Source of the DNA: an uncultured Eubacteriales bacterium
GTDB taxonomy: Bacteria > Bacillota > Clostridia > Oscillospirales > Butyricicoccaceae
DNA: 12,107 bases
NCBI GenBank assembly: GCA_934630445.1
Contig: CAKTWY010000072.1
Coordinates: forward strand, 1-12,107
Reading direction: 5' to 3'
The notes below the pieces were generated by a model. It searched no databases. It saw nothing but the letters and a program-made list of their open reading frames with translations, and was not told the DNA's origin. The position numbers and the translations under genes were made by a program. Positions 1-6,059 of this stretch are shown here, piece after piece; the first letter of the stretch is position 1; each line of letters starts with the position of its first letter.

Positions 1-218
1 GCTTTGCCATGTGGGCGTTCATGCCGCAGGACCGGCATGAACGGATATCCTGGGAAAATACATCCGCCGCCATGGCAATGACGGGAACGCTGCCCGCGTC
101 AAGCTGCCCCTCCACGACGCGGATGGCTTGAACCGCCTGACGGCCATTCATGACCGACATGCGCATTCACGAGGATCGCGCGGTAAAACCCGGGCTGCAG
201 CGCGCAAACGCCATCCGT
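1..218 (-). pseudogene. Decayed response-regulator receiver domain (hybrid kinase or regulator remnant), runs off left edge
   Basis: Read on the minus strand, this stretch encodes a recognisable but broken receiver (REC) domain. From about 215 downward one frame reads DGVCALQPGFYRAILVN. After a net frameshift at about 164 the next frame reads RMSVMNGRQAVQAIR, then VPVIAMAADVF and CGMNAHMAK at the window edge. These match in order the family pattern DG..A...PG.Y.AILMD-.-.MPVMNG..A...IR, PVIAMTA..F and GMN.H..KP. The phosphorylated Asp of the AILxD strand is Asn here (codon 165-167), and the Pro of MPVMNG is Ser. A TGA lies just upstream of the RMSVMNG segment in its own frame. No histidine kinase core, receiver N-terminus or start site is visible at higher coordinates. 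I infer a relic of a hybrid sensor kinase or regulator whose remaining part, if any, lies left of position 1. It could alternatively be the broken tip of a gene truncated by rearrangement. Confidence 0.72.
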
Positions 219-655
219 CCGCATGCCGGATGCAAATGCTGCGCATCCGGTTCTGCGTCCTGCAGGGGGCAAACACATTCAGGCACGGGCATTGCCCTCT
301 GCCCGCGGCGCTTTTCGGAGCAAACTTTTCGCGGCGCGGGCGTGCCGGGCAGAGGTCCTTTTTGCACTGCTTTTTCAAACGAATTGGCATTTTTAAATAT
401 TTTAACCGTTTTTTCACAATTTGCGCTTGAAAAAAATACACTTTTAGAATATCATATATGGGTATGCAAATCACCTCAAAATGTGATCCGCCGGACTGGG
501 GCATATGCGTATGCGCCGCCGGGCTGCGGACATTTTTCGCGGTGTTGCGCCAAACGCCCGCTCTGTTTGGAGCCCGGCGCGGAAACGGGCGGCAGGGGCC
601 GGCGTTTTCAGGCCCGGTTCCCACGGGCGGGCACGGATGGGAGCGCCTTGAATCC
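219..655. other. Gene-free interval with trmL promoter and long GC-rich leader
   Basis: No credible gene is seen here on either strand. Positions 219-370 are GC-rich without recognisable coding signal; 371-460 are sharply AT-rich and contain the promoter described separately. From about 460 to 655 the DNA would form an approximately 195-nt leader of the trmL transcript. It can form small hairpins: ATCAC at 470-474 with GTGAT at 483-487, and GCATA-tgcg-TATGC near 503. A GC-rich part follows in which GCCCG and CGGGC segments could pair. I do not recognise a riboswitch or T-box. The frame upstream of trmL is open back to an ATG at 458, but the residues do not resemble the methyltransferase family. 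Confidence 0.5.
427..455 (+). promoter_or_regulatory. Sigma-A-type promoter upstream of trmL
   Basis: A TTGAAA -35 box (427-432) is followed by a 17-bp spacer and a TATCAT -10 box (450-455). It sits in an AT-rich stretch amid GC-rich flanks. It is the only good plus-strand promoter seen before trmL and would give a leader of roughly 195 nt. Confidence 0.6.
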
Positions 656-1153
656 ATGCTGAATATTGTGCTTGTTAACCCCGAGATCCCGCAGAACACG
701 GGCAATATCGCGCGCACCTGCGCGGTGACGGGAACGCGGCTCCACCTTGTGCATCCGCTGGGCTTCGCCATCAGCGACCGGCAGCTCAAGCGCGCGGGCC
801 TCGACTACTGGAACCTTCTGGATATCCGCGAATACGAAAGCCTCGACGATTTTTTTGAAAAAAACCGGGGCGGCAGCTTCTACTACAGCACCACCAAAGC
901 GCGCCAGAGCCACTGCGACGTGCAGTACCGCGACGGGGATTATCTTCTTTTCGGCCGCGAGACCCGCGGCCTGCCTGAGCCGCTTCTGAAAGCGCAGGAT
1001 CCGGCGCGCCTCATCCGCATCCCGATGCTTGAGGATTCACGCGCGCGCAGTATCAACCTCGCCTCATCCGTCGCGATCGTCACCTTTGAGGCGTTGCGGC
1101 AGCTGGGCTTTCCGGGCCTTTCGGTAAACGGTCATTTTCACGAGCCCGACTGA
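656..1153 (+). CDS. trmL: tRNA (cytidine/uridine-34 2'-O)-methyltransferase TrmL (SPOUT family)
   Basis: This 165-residue protein is predicted to methylate the ribose of the wobble nucleotide (position 34) of certain leucine tRNAs, using S-adenosylmethionine. It is a cytoplasmic minimal SPOUT enzyme that works as a dimer in known family members. The SPOUT motifs are all present: NPEIPQNTGNIARTC at residues 8-22, LLFGRETRGLPE at 97-108, and the knot-forming segment at about 120-149, with IPMLEDSRARSINL then SSVAIVTFEALRQ. Length matches the usual 150-165 residues. I chose the ATG at 656 because MLNIVLVNPEIP is the usual family N-terminus. The frame is open further upstream to 458, but that extension overlaps the promoter and has no family resemblance. 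A weak GGGAG (639-643) is the only ribosome-site candidate. degV follows after 76 bp without an obvious terminator, so the two are probably cotranscribed. Confidence 0.94.
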   Translation: MLNIVLVNPEIPQNTGNIARTCAVTGTRLHLVHPLGFAISDRQLKRAGLDYWNLLDIREYESLDDFFEKNRGGSFYYSTTKARQSHCDVQYRDGDYLLFGRETRGLPEPLLKAQDPARLIRIPMLEDSRARSINLASSVAIVTFEALRQLGFPGLSVNGHFHEPD

Positions 1154-1229
1154 CCGGCGCGTGCCGCCTGCATGTGGGCGATCTTTGCGGAACGGCTTGC
1201 TGTTTCCGCCACCATATTTTGGAGGACTC

Positions 1230-2093
1230 ATGGACAGTAAGATTCTAGTCATCACTGACTCTGCCAGCGACATTACGCGCCAGAGCGCGCAAAGCCGCAA
1301 TATCCGCATTCTGCCGATCATGATCACCAGCGGGGGGCGGACGTTTGCAGAGTACTACGACATCACGCCGGAAGAGTACTGCGCCCTTCTCAGACGGACG
1401 GAGGAAGTGCCGCACACGGCACAGGTGCCGCTGGCGACCTTTACGGACGCTTTTGAGCAGGCGAAGGCCGACGGCTACCGTGAGGTGCTCGTCATCCTCA
1501 TCAACGGCAGCGGCAGCGGCACGTATTCAACCGCCTGCATCGCGCGCGACCTCTTCATGGCGGAGAGCGGCGGGCTGCGCATCGAGATCCTCGACTCGCG
1601 CGGCTATACGATGATGTACGGCCATATTGTGGAGCACTGCGCGGAGATGGCCTCGGCCGGAACGCCCTTTGACGAAATCGTGGCCTACGCCAGGCAGCGC
1701 ATCAGCAAGCTGTACGCGTATCTGGGTGTGTACAGCCTCAAATACCTTAAAAAAAGCGGGCGCATCTCAGGCGGCGCCGCGTTTGTGGGCGAGGCGCTCG
1801 GGCTGCGCCCGATCTCCCTTGTGCGCGACGGGGCGGTTACCGTCTGCGACAAGGTGCGCGGCGACAGGAATCTGTTTCCCCGCATCCTGGCGCTTTTGCA
1901 GCGCGACGTGCCGGACTTGTCCTCACAGGACCTGCTGCTGATGCACGGCGACCTGGCGCCGGAGGCGATCGAAACGGCACGGCAGATGCTCCTCGACGCG
2001 GGGGCGCGCAGCGTCCGGTGCTGCTGTCTCGGTCCGTCGCTGACGACAAACACAGGGCCTGACGCGATCGCGGTCGTGTTTACGAAAGAATAA
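1230..2093 (+). CDS. DegV family protein (FakB-like fatty-acid-binding protein)
   Basis: This 287-residue cytoplasmic protein belongs to the DegV/EDD family, whose characterised members (FakB) bind a fatty acid and present it to the kinase FakA for phosphorylation and entry into phospholipid synthesis. Visible family landmarks are ILVITDSASDI at residues 5-15, TAQVP at 63-67 (family TSQPS loop), NGSGSGTYSTA at 92-102 and YLKKSGRISG at 172-181. LGLRPISLVRDG follows at 190-201, then NTGPDAIAVVF near the C-terminus. Length is typical. The start is the ATG at 1230, preceded by GGAGG at 1221-1225; an upstream in-frame ATG at 1161 lacks such a site. Two positions depart from the usual pattern: the HTGPG segment reads NTGPD (Asn274 for His), and the Lys of the usual KP segment is Arg193. 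fakA is not in the window, so which lipid it carries cannot be told. Confidence 0.9.
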   Translation: MDSKILVITDSASDITRQSAQSRNIRILPIMITSGGRTFAEYYDITPEEYCALLRRTEEVPHTAQVPLATFTDAFEQAKADGYREVLVILINGSGSGTYSTACIARDLFMAESGGLRIEILDSRGYTMMYGHIVEHCAEMASAGTPFDEIVAYARQRISKLYAYLGVYSLKYLKKSGRISGGAAFVGEALGLRPISLVRDGAVTVCDKVRGDRNLFPRILALLQRDVPDLSSQDLLLMHGDLAPEAIETARQMLLDAGARSVRCCCLGPSLTTNTGPDAIAVVFTKE

Positions 2094-2147
2094 GACCGTT
2101 TTATCTAATCTTTGTTTAGAATAACTAAGATATTTGCCGAAAACACC

Positions 2148-2176
2148 TTGCAATAGCTACCTGAAAATTATATAAT
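2148..2176 (+). promoter_or_regulatory. Strong sigma-A-type promoter for pgk and the glycolytic cluster
   Basis: TTGCAA (2148-2153), a 17-bp spacer and a consensus TATAAT (2171-2176) lie 70 bp upstream of the pgk start. The -10 is embedded in the 10-bp palindrome ATTATATAAT. The gap 2094-2246 is AT-rich between GC-rich genes. No terminator is clear between degV and this promoter, so some read-through is possible. Confidence 0.8.
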
Positions 2177-2246
2177 AGTTTGCACAATGAGTTTTGATAA
2201 AATCCTGTCAAAGTCGGGTAAGATGTAGTTGAAAAGGAGAATTGAC

Positions 2247-3437
2247 ATGAAGTACAACAAAAAGAGCGTGGAAGACATCGACGTTAACGCAAAGCGCGTC
2301 CTCGTCCGCTGCGATTTTAACGTACCCCAGGATGAAAACGGCGTCATCACCGATGACAAGCGTATCCGCGAGTCCCTGCCGACGATCAAGTATTTGCTCT
2401 CGCATGGTGCCCGCGTTATTTTATGCTCGCATCTGGGCCGCCCGAAGGGGGAATTTAAGGAGAAATATTCCTTAAAGCCTGTCGCGGCGCGCCTCTCCGA
2501 GCTGCTCGGCTTTGAAGTGAAGATCGCCGCCGATGTGATCGGCCCCTCCGCCAAGGCGCTGGCCGAGAGCGTTGAAGCGGGCAAGGCGGTCCTTCTTGAG
2601 AACGTCCGCTTCCACAAGGAAGAGGAAAAGAACGACCCCGCCTTTGCCAAAGAGCTTGCCTCGATGTGCGACATCTACGTCAACGACGCGTTCGGCACCG
2701 CGCACCGCGCGCACGCCTCCACCGCGGGCGTGGCCGACTACCGCCCGGCGGTCTGCGGCTTCCTCATCCGCAAGGAGATCGAGATCATGGGCCGCGCGCT
2801 TGATGATCCGAAGCGCCCGTTCGTGGCCATCCTCGGCGGGGCGAAGGTCTCCGACAAGATCGGCGTGATCAACAACCTGATTGAAAAGTGCGACACCATC
2901 ATCATCGGCGGCGCGATGGCCTACACCTTCCAGAAGGCGCAGGGCAAGAACATCGGCGCTTCCCGCTGCGAAGAGGACAAGCTCGACCTGGCGCGCGAGA
3001 TCCTCGCGAAGGCCGAGGCGAAGGGCATTAACTTCCTCCTGCCGGTAGACGTGCTCGCGGCGGACACCTTTGCCGCCGACTCGCCGTTCGTCGTGGCGAC
3101 GTATGACAACTTTCCGGCGGACAAGATGGGCCTTGACATCGGGCCGGAGACCGTGAAGCTCTATACGAACGCGATCAAAGACGCCGGCACCGTCGTCTGG
3201 AACGGCCCGATGGGCGTGTTCGAGTTCGACGCTTTCGCTGGCGGCACCCGCTCGGTCGCGGCTGCGATCGCAGCGTCCGATGCGATCTCCATCATCGGCG
3301 GCGGCGACTCCGCTGCGGCAGTCGAAAAGCTCGGCTACGCGGACAAGATGACCCACATCTCCACCGGCGGCGGCGCATCGCTCGAGTTCCTCGAGGGTCT
3401 TGTCCTGCCGGGCATCGCGTGCCTGCAGGACAAGTAA
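2247..3437 (+). CDS. pgk: Phosphoglycerate kinase
   Basis: This 396-residue cytoplasmic enzyme transfers the acyl phosphate of 1,3-bisphosphoglycerate to ADP, giving ATP and 3-phosphoglycerate in glycolysis. Both lobes are complete. In the N-terminal substrate lobe are RCDFNVP (21-27), SHLGRPKG (61-68), ENVRFHKEEE (119-128) and NDAFGTAHRAHAS (146-158). In the C-terminal nucleotide lobe are GGAKVSDK (197-204), WNGPMGVFE (318-326), GGGDSAAA (351-358) and STGGGASLEFLEG (372-384). Length is typical. The ATG at 2247 is preferred because AAGGAGA (2234-2240) lies 6 bp upstream; an in-frame TTG at 2229 lies upstream of that site. It is the first gene of the cluster, 131 bp before tpiA, with its own strong promoter. 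Its usual partner gapA is absent upstream. Confidence 0.98.
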   Translation: MKYNKKSVEDIDVNAKRVLVRCDFNVPQDENGVITDDKRIRESLPTIKYLLSHGARVILCSHLGRPKGEFKEKYSLKPVAARLSELLGFEVKIAADVIGPSAKALAESVEAGKAVLLENVRFHKEEEKNDPAFAKELASMCDIYVNDAFGTAHRAHASTAGVADYRPAVCGFLIRKEIEIMGRALDDPKRPFVAILGGAKVSDKIGVINNLIEKCDTIIIGGAMAYTFQKAQGKNIGASRCEEDKLDLAREILAKAEAKGINFLLPVDVLAADTFAADSPFVVATYDNFPADKMGLDIGPETVKLYTNAIKDAGTVVWNGPMGVFEFDAFAGGTRSVAAAIAASDAISIIGGGDSAAAVEKLGYADKMTHISTGGGASLEFLEGLVLPGIACLQDK

Positions 3438-3484
3438 GGCGGCGCGGCTCCCGTGCAGGGGCGCAGCTTCGCATGCGGCGCATG

Positions 3485-3510
3485 GCTGCGGCAAATTCTT
3501 TTTGCGCAGC
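3485..3510 (+). other. Hairpin in the pgk-tpiA gap, no U-run
   Basis: GCTGCG (3485-3490) pairs with CGCAGC (3505-3510). The stem continues past a one-base bulge as CAAA with TTTG, closing a short T-rich loop. It is followed by ATTCATAAAA rather than a T-run, so it is not a standard intrinsic terminator. It could be a transcript-processing or stability element, or a weak attenuator just before the tpiA promoter. Confidence 0.5.
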
Positions 3511-3512
3511 AT

Positions 3513-3541
3513 TCATAAAATAACTATTTTATTGCTATAAT
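3513..3541 (+). promoter_or_regulatory. Internal tpiA promoter with 18-bp palindrome in the spacer
   Basis: TTCATA (3513-3518), a 17-bp spacer and a consensus TATAAT (3536-3541) preceded by TGC (extended -10) form a good promoter 27 bp before the tpiA start. The interval 3515-3532 is the palindrome ATAAAATA-AC-TATTTTAT, with 8-bp perfect arms. It overlaps the -35 and fills most of the spacer, which is a common operator position. The regulator is not identifiable from the sequence. Confidence 0.65.
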
Positions 3542-3568
3542 GAACTTGATTAAAAGGGGAAAAGTACG

Positions 3569-4339
3569 ATGAATCGTAGATACCGCAAGACCGTCATTGC
3601 CGGCAACTGGAAAATGAACAAGACCGCCACCGAGACCCGCGCGCTGATCGAAGAGCTCAAATCCATGACGCCGCGCGCGAAGTGGTGTGATATCGTTGTG
3701 TGCGTGCCTTTTGTGAACATTCCGGCTGCAATCAAGGCTGCCCGCGGCTCAAAGATCGCCATCGCCGCGCAGAACATGCATTTTGAGAAATCCGGCGCCT
3801 TTACGGGCGAGGTTTCGGCAGACATGCTGCTCGACCTGGGCGTGAAATACGTCATCATCGGCCATTCAGAGCGCCGTCAGTACTTCGGCGAGACGGACGT
3901 GACCGTCAACAAGAAGGTCCGCGCCGCGCTCGACGCCGGCATCCGCCCGATCGTCTGCGTGGGCGAAGCGCTTGAGCTGCGCGAGCAGGGCGTTTATATC
4001 GAGCATATCCGCTCGCAGGTCAAGATCGCGCTTCTGGGCGTGTCCGCTGCGGAGCTGAAAAAGGTCATCATCGCCTACGAGCCCATCTGGGCCATCGGCA
4101 CGGGCAAGACCGCGACGGCTGAGCAGGCCAACGAAGTCAACTCCGCCATCCGCGAAGTGATCCGTGAGATCTACGGCGCGCGTGCGGCGCGTGCCGTGAC
4201 CATCCAGTACGGCGGCTCGATGAACGCGAAGAACGCGTCTGAGCTTCTCGCCCAGCCCGACGTCGACGGCGGCCTGATCGGCGGCGCTTCGCTGAAGGCG
4301 CCCGACTTCACGGCGATCATCGAGGCAGCAAACCAGTAA
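3569..4339 (+). CDS. tpiA: Triose-phosphate isomerase
   Basis: This 256-residue cytoplasmic TIM-barrel enzyme interconverts dihydroxyacetone phosphate and glyceraldehyde 3-phosphate. All catalytic landmarks are present: GNWKMN with Lys15 (12-17), IGHSERR with His99 (97-103), AYEPIWAIGTGKTA with the general-base Glu171 and the mobile loop 6 (169-182), and YGGSMNAKNA (214-223). The phosphate-binding GGLIGGASLK follows at 234-243. Length is usual for the family. The ATG at 3569 is supported by AAAGGGGA (3553-3560) 8 bp upstream. It lies between pgk and gpmI, and its own promoter indicates it can be expressed partly independently of pgk. Confidence 0.98.
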   Translation: MNRRYRKTVIAGNWKMNKTATETRALIEELKSMTPRAKWCDIVVCVPFVNIPAAIKAARGSKIAIAAQNMHFEKSGAFTGEVSADMLLDLGVKYVIIGHSERRQYFGETDVTVNKKVRAALDAGIRPIVCVGEALELREQGVYIEHIRSQVKIALLGVSAAELKKVIIAYEPIWAIGTGKTATAEQANEVNSAIREVIREIYGARAARAVTIQYGGSMNAKNASELLAQPDVDGGLIGGASLKAPDFTAIIEAANQ

Positions 4340-4368
4340 AATTGAACGGGCTATCCCGAGCCGGCCAT

Positions 4369-4404
4369 CGGCGGCGCGTGGAAGACGTCTCACCGACGCC
4401 GCCG
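4369..4404 (+). other. GC-rich hairpin in the tpiA-gpmI gap
   Basis: CGGCGGCG (4369-4376) and CGCCGCCG (4397-4404) are perfect 8-bp arms around a 20-nt loop that itself contains the palindrome AGACGTCT and short GTG/CAC arms. No T-run follows, so transcription is not expected to end here. It is better read as an mRNA processing or stability structure between cistrons. Confidence 0.55.
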
Positions 4405-4453
4405 CGCGCCGCTGTGTCGGCTTATGATATCTGGGATACGGATTGGAGCTATT

Positions 4454-5968
4454 ATGAAAAATCCTCTTGCACTGATCATTATGGACGGCTACGGCCTGCG
4501 TGAAGAGACGGAAGGCAACGCCATCAAGGCGGCAAACACGCCGAATCTGTCCGCGATCTTCGAAAAATGCCCGAGCGCAAAGCTCGCCTGCTCCGGCCTG
4601 GCCGTGGGCCTGCCGGAAGGGCAGATGGGCAACAGCGAGGTCGGCCACACCAACATGGGCGCGGGCCGCATCGTCTATCAGGAGCTGACGCGCATCTCCA
4701 AGTCCATTCAGGACGGCGACTTTTTTGAAAATCCGGCGCTGGTCGGCGCGATCGACAACTGCCTGAAAAACGGCACGGCGCTGCATCTGATGGGCCTGAT
4801 GTCAAACGGCGGCGTACACAGCCACAATACACACGTATGGGCGCTGCTGGAGCTGGCAAAGCGAAAGGGTCTGGAGCGCGTGTACATCCACTGCTTTATG
4901 GACGGGCGCGACGTTCCGCCGACCTCGGGGCGCGATTTTGTCGCCGAATGCGTGGAAAAATGCAAAGAGCTCGGCGTCGGCACGGTCGCGACCGTGATCG
5001 GGCGCTATTATGCGATGGACCGCGACAAGCGCTGGGAGCGCCTTGTGCGCGCATACGACGCGCTCGTTCTGGGCGAGGGAACGCACGCCGAGGACCCTGT
5101 CGCTGCGATCGAGGAATCGTACGCCGCCGGTGTGACCGACGAATTTATCGAGCCGATCGTCTGCACGGATGCGACCATCGGTGCGAACGATTCGATCATC
5201 TTCTTCAACTTCCGCCCCGACCGCGCGCGTGAGATCACACGCACGTTCGTCGACCCGGCGTTTGACGGCTTTGAGCGCAAAAAGGGCTTTTTCCCGGTGC
5301 GTTACGTCTGCATGACGCAATATGACGCGACCATGCCGAACGTGGAGATCGCCTTCCGCCCGCAGTCGCTCGTCAATACCTTCGGCGAATATATCTCCAA
5401 ACTCGGCCTGACGCAGCTGCGCATCGCGGAGACGGAAAAATACGCGCATGTCACCTTCTTCTTCAACGGCGGCGTAGAGCGCACTTACGAGGGCGAGAGC
5501 CGCATCCTCATCCCGTCGCCCAAGGTCGCGACCTACGACCAGAAGCCGGAAATGAGCGCGTACGAGGTGACGGACGCCGTTATCAAGGAGATCAAAAGCG
5601 GCAAATTCGACGTCATCATCCTGAACTTTGCCAACTGCGACATGGTCGGCCACACGGGCGTATTCTCCGCCGCCGTCAAGGCCGTCGAGACGGTCGACGA
5701 ATGCGTCGGGCGCGTCGTGGACGCTGTGAACGAAATGGGCGGCATCTCCATGCTCACCGCCGACCACGGCAACGCCGATCAGATGCTCGAGGCCGATCAC
5801 GTCTCCCCCTTTACGGCGCACACGACGAACCCCGTTCCCTTTGTGGTGGCGGGCGCGAACGTCCGCCTCAGAGACGGAAAGCTCTCCGACATCGCGCCGA
5901 CGATGCTCGACATCATGGGCATCCAGAAGCCGGAAGAAATGGACGGCGAATCGCTGATCGAGAAGTAA
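4454..5968 (+). CDS. gpmI: 2,3-bisphosphoglycerate-independent phosphoglycerate mutase
   Basis: This 504-residue cytoplasmic metalloenzyme of the alkaline-phosphatase superfamily converts 3-phosphoglycerate to 2-phosphoglycerate through a phosphoserine intermediate. Visible features in order are MDGYGLRE with metal ligand Asp11, GNSEVGHTNMGAGR with nucleophile Ser61 (59-72), CFMDGRDVPPTSG (147-159) and GRYYAMDRDKRW (183-194). These are followed by FNFRPDRARE (251-260), ETEKYAHVTFFFNGG (326-340), NCDMVGHTG with Asp396 and His400, DHGN at 437-440, and HTTNPVPF with His456. The metal sites appear complete and the length is typical. The ATG at 4454 has GGAG at 4445-4448, 5 bp upstream; an in-frame ATG at 4424 lacks a comparable site. 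No convincing promoter lies in the 114-bp gap before it, so it depends on upstream promoters. The 91-bp gap to eno carries another hairpin. Confidence 0.98.
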   Translation: MKNPLALIIMDGYGLREETEGNAIKAANTPNLSAIFEKCPSAKLACSGLAVGLPEGQMGNSEVGHTNMGAGRIVYQELTRISKSIQDGDFFENPALVGAIDNCLKNGTALHLMGLMSNGGVHSHNTHVWALLELAKRKGLERVYIHCFMDGRDVPPTSGRDFVAECVEKCKELGVGTVATVIGRYYAMDRDKRWERLVRAYDALVLGEGTHAEDPVAAIEESYAAGVTDEFIEPIVCTDATIGANDSIIFFNFRPDRAREITRTFVDPAFDGFERKKGFFPVRYVCMTQYDATMPNVEIAFRPQSLVNTFGEYISKLGLTQLRIAETEKYAHVTFFFNGGVERTYEGESRILIPSPKVATYDQKPEMSAYEVTDAVIKEIKSGKFDVIILNFANCDMVGHTGVFSAAVKAVETVDECVGRVVDAVNEMGGISMLTADHGNADQMLEADHVSPFTAHTTNPVPFVVAGANVRLRDGKLSDIAPTMLDIMGIQKPEEMDGESLIEK

Positions 5969-6001
5969 TTTTTGCGAAAAACGGCAAGAATAGAAACGAT
6001 G

Positions 6002-6027
6002 CCCGGCACGCCCGCTTTCGTGCGGGG
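6002..6027 (+). other. Hairpin in the gpmI-eno gap
   Basis: CCCGGCACG (6002-6010) pairs with CGTGCGGGG (6019-6027) with a single mismatch around an 8-nt loop. No T-run follows. It is the third such hairpin in the cluster, consistent with a transcript-processing or stability element upstream of eno. Confidence 0.5.
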
Positions 6028-6059
6028 CTGACACCAAGTCAGACAGAAGGAGAGTATTT

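Noticed and set aside
458..655. In-frame 66-codon N-terminal extension of trmL from the ATG at 458
   Set aside because: It overlaps the promoter region, has no ribosome site and lacks any family similarity; the ATG at 656 gives the standard TrmL N-terminus.
148..789. Minus-strand 213-codon frame across the trmL upstream region
   Set aside because: Composition is that of an antisense shadow in GC-rich DNA. It crosses the relic's frame out of register and runs into trmL; no ribosome site or family pattern.
1187..1209. GCGGAA...TTCCGC inverted repeat between trmL and degV as a terminator
   Set aside because: Only 6 bp with a large loop and no T-run; transcription probably continues into degV.
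2100..2127. Interrupted inverted repeat TTATCTAA / TTTAGAATAA after degV as a terminator
   Set aside because: AT-only stem with a bulge and no T-run; too weak to call.
2472..3512. 346-codon minus-strand frame opposite pgk
   Set aside because: Long antisense frames are expected opposite GC-rich genes with high third-position GC; rich in Arg/Ala/Asp with no recognisable domain, while pgk is certain.
4423..4428. TATGAT as a -10 for a separate gpmI promoter
   Set aside because: No acceptable -35 box lies 16-18 bp upstream (the DNA there is CGCCGC-type), so it is likely chance.
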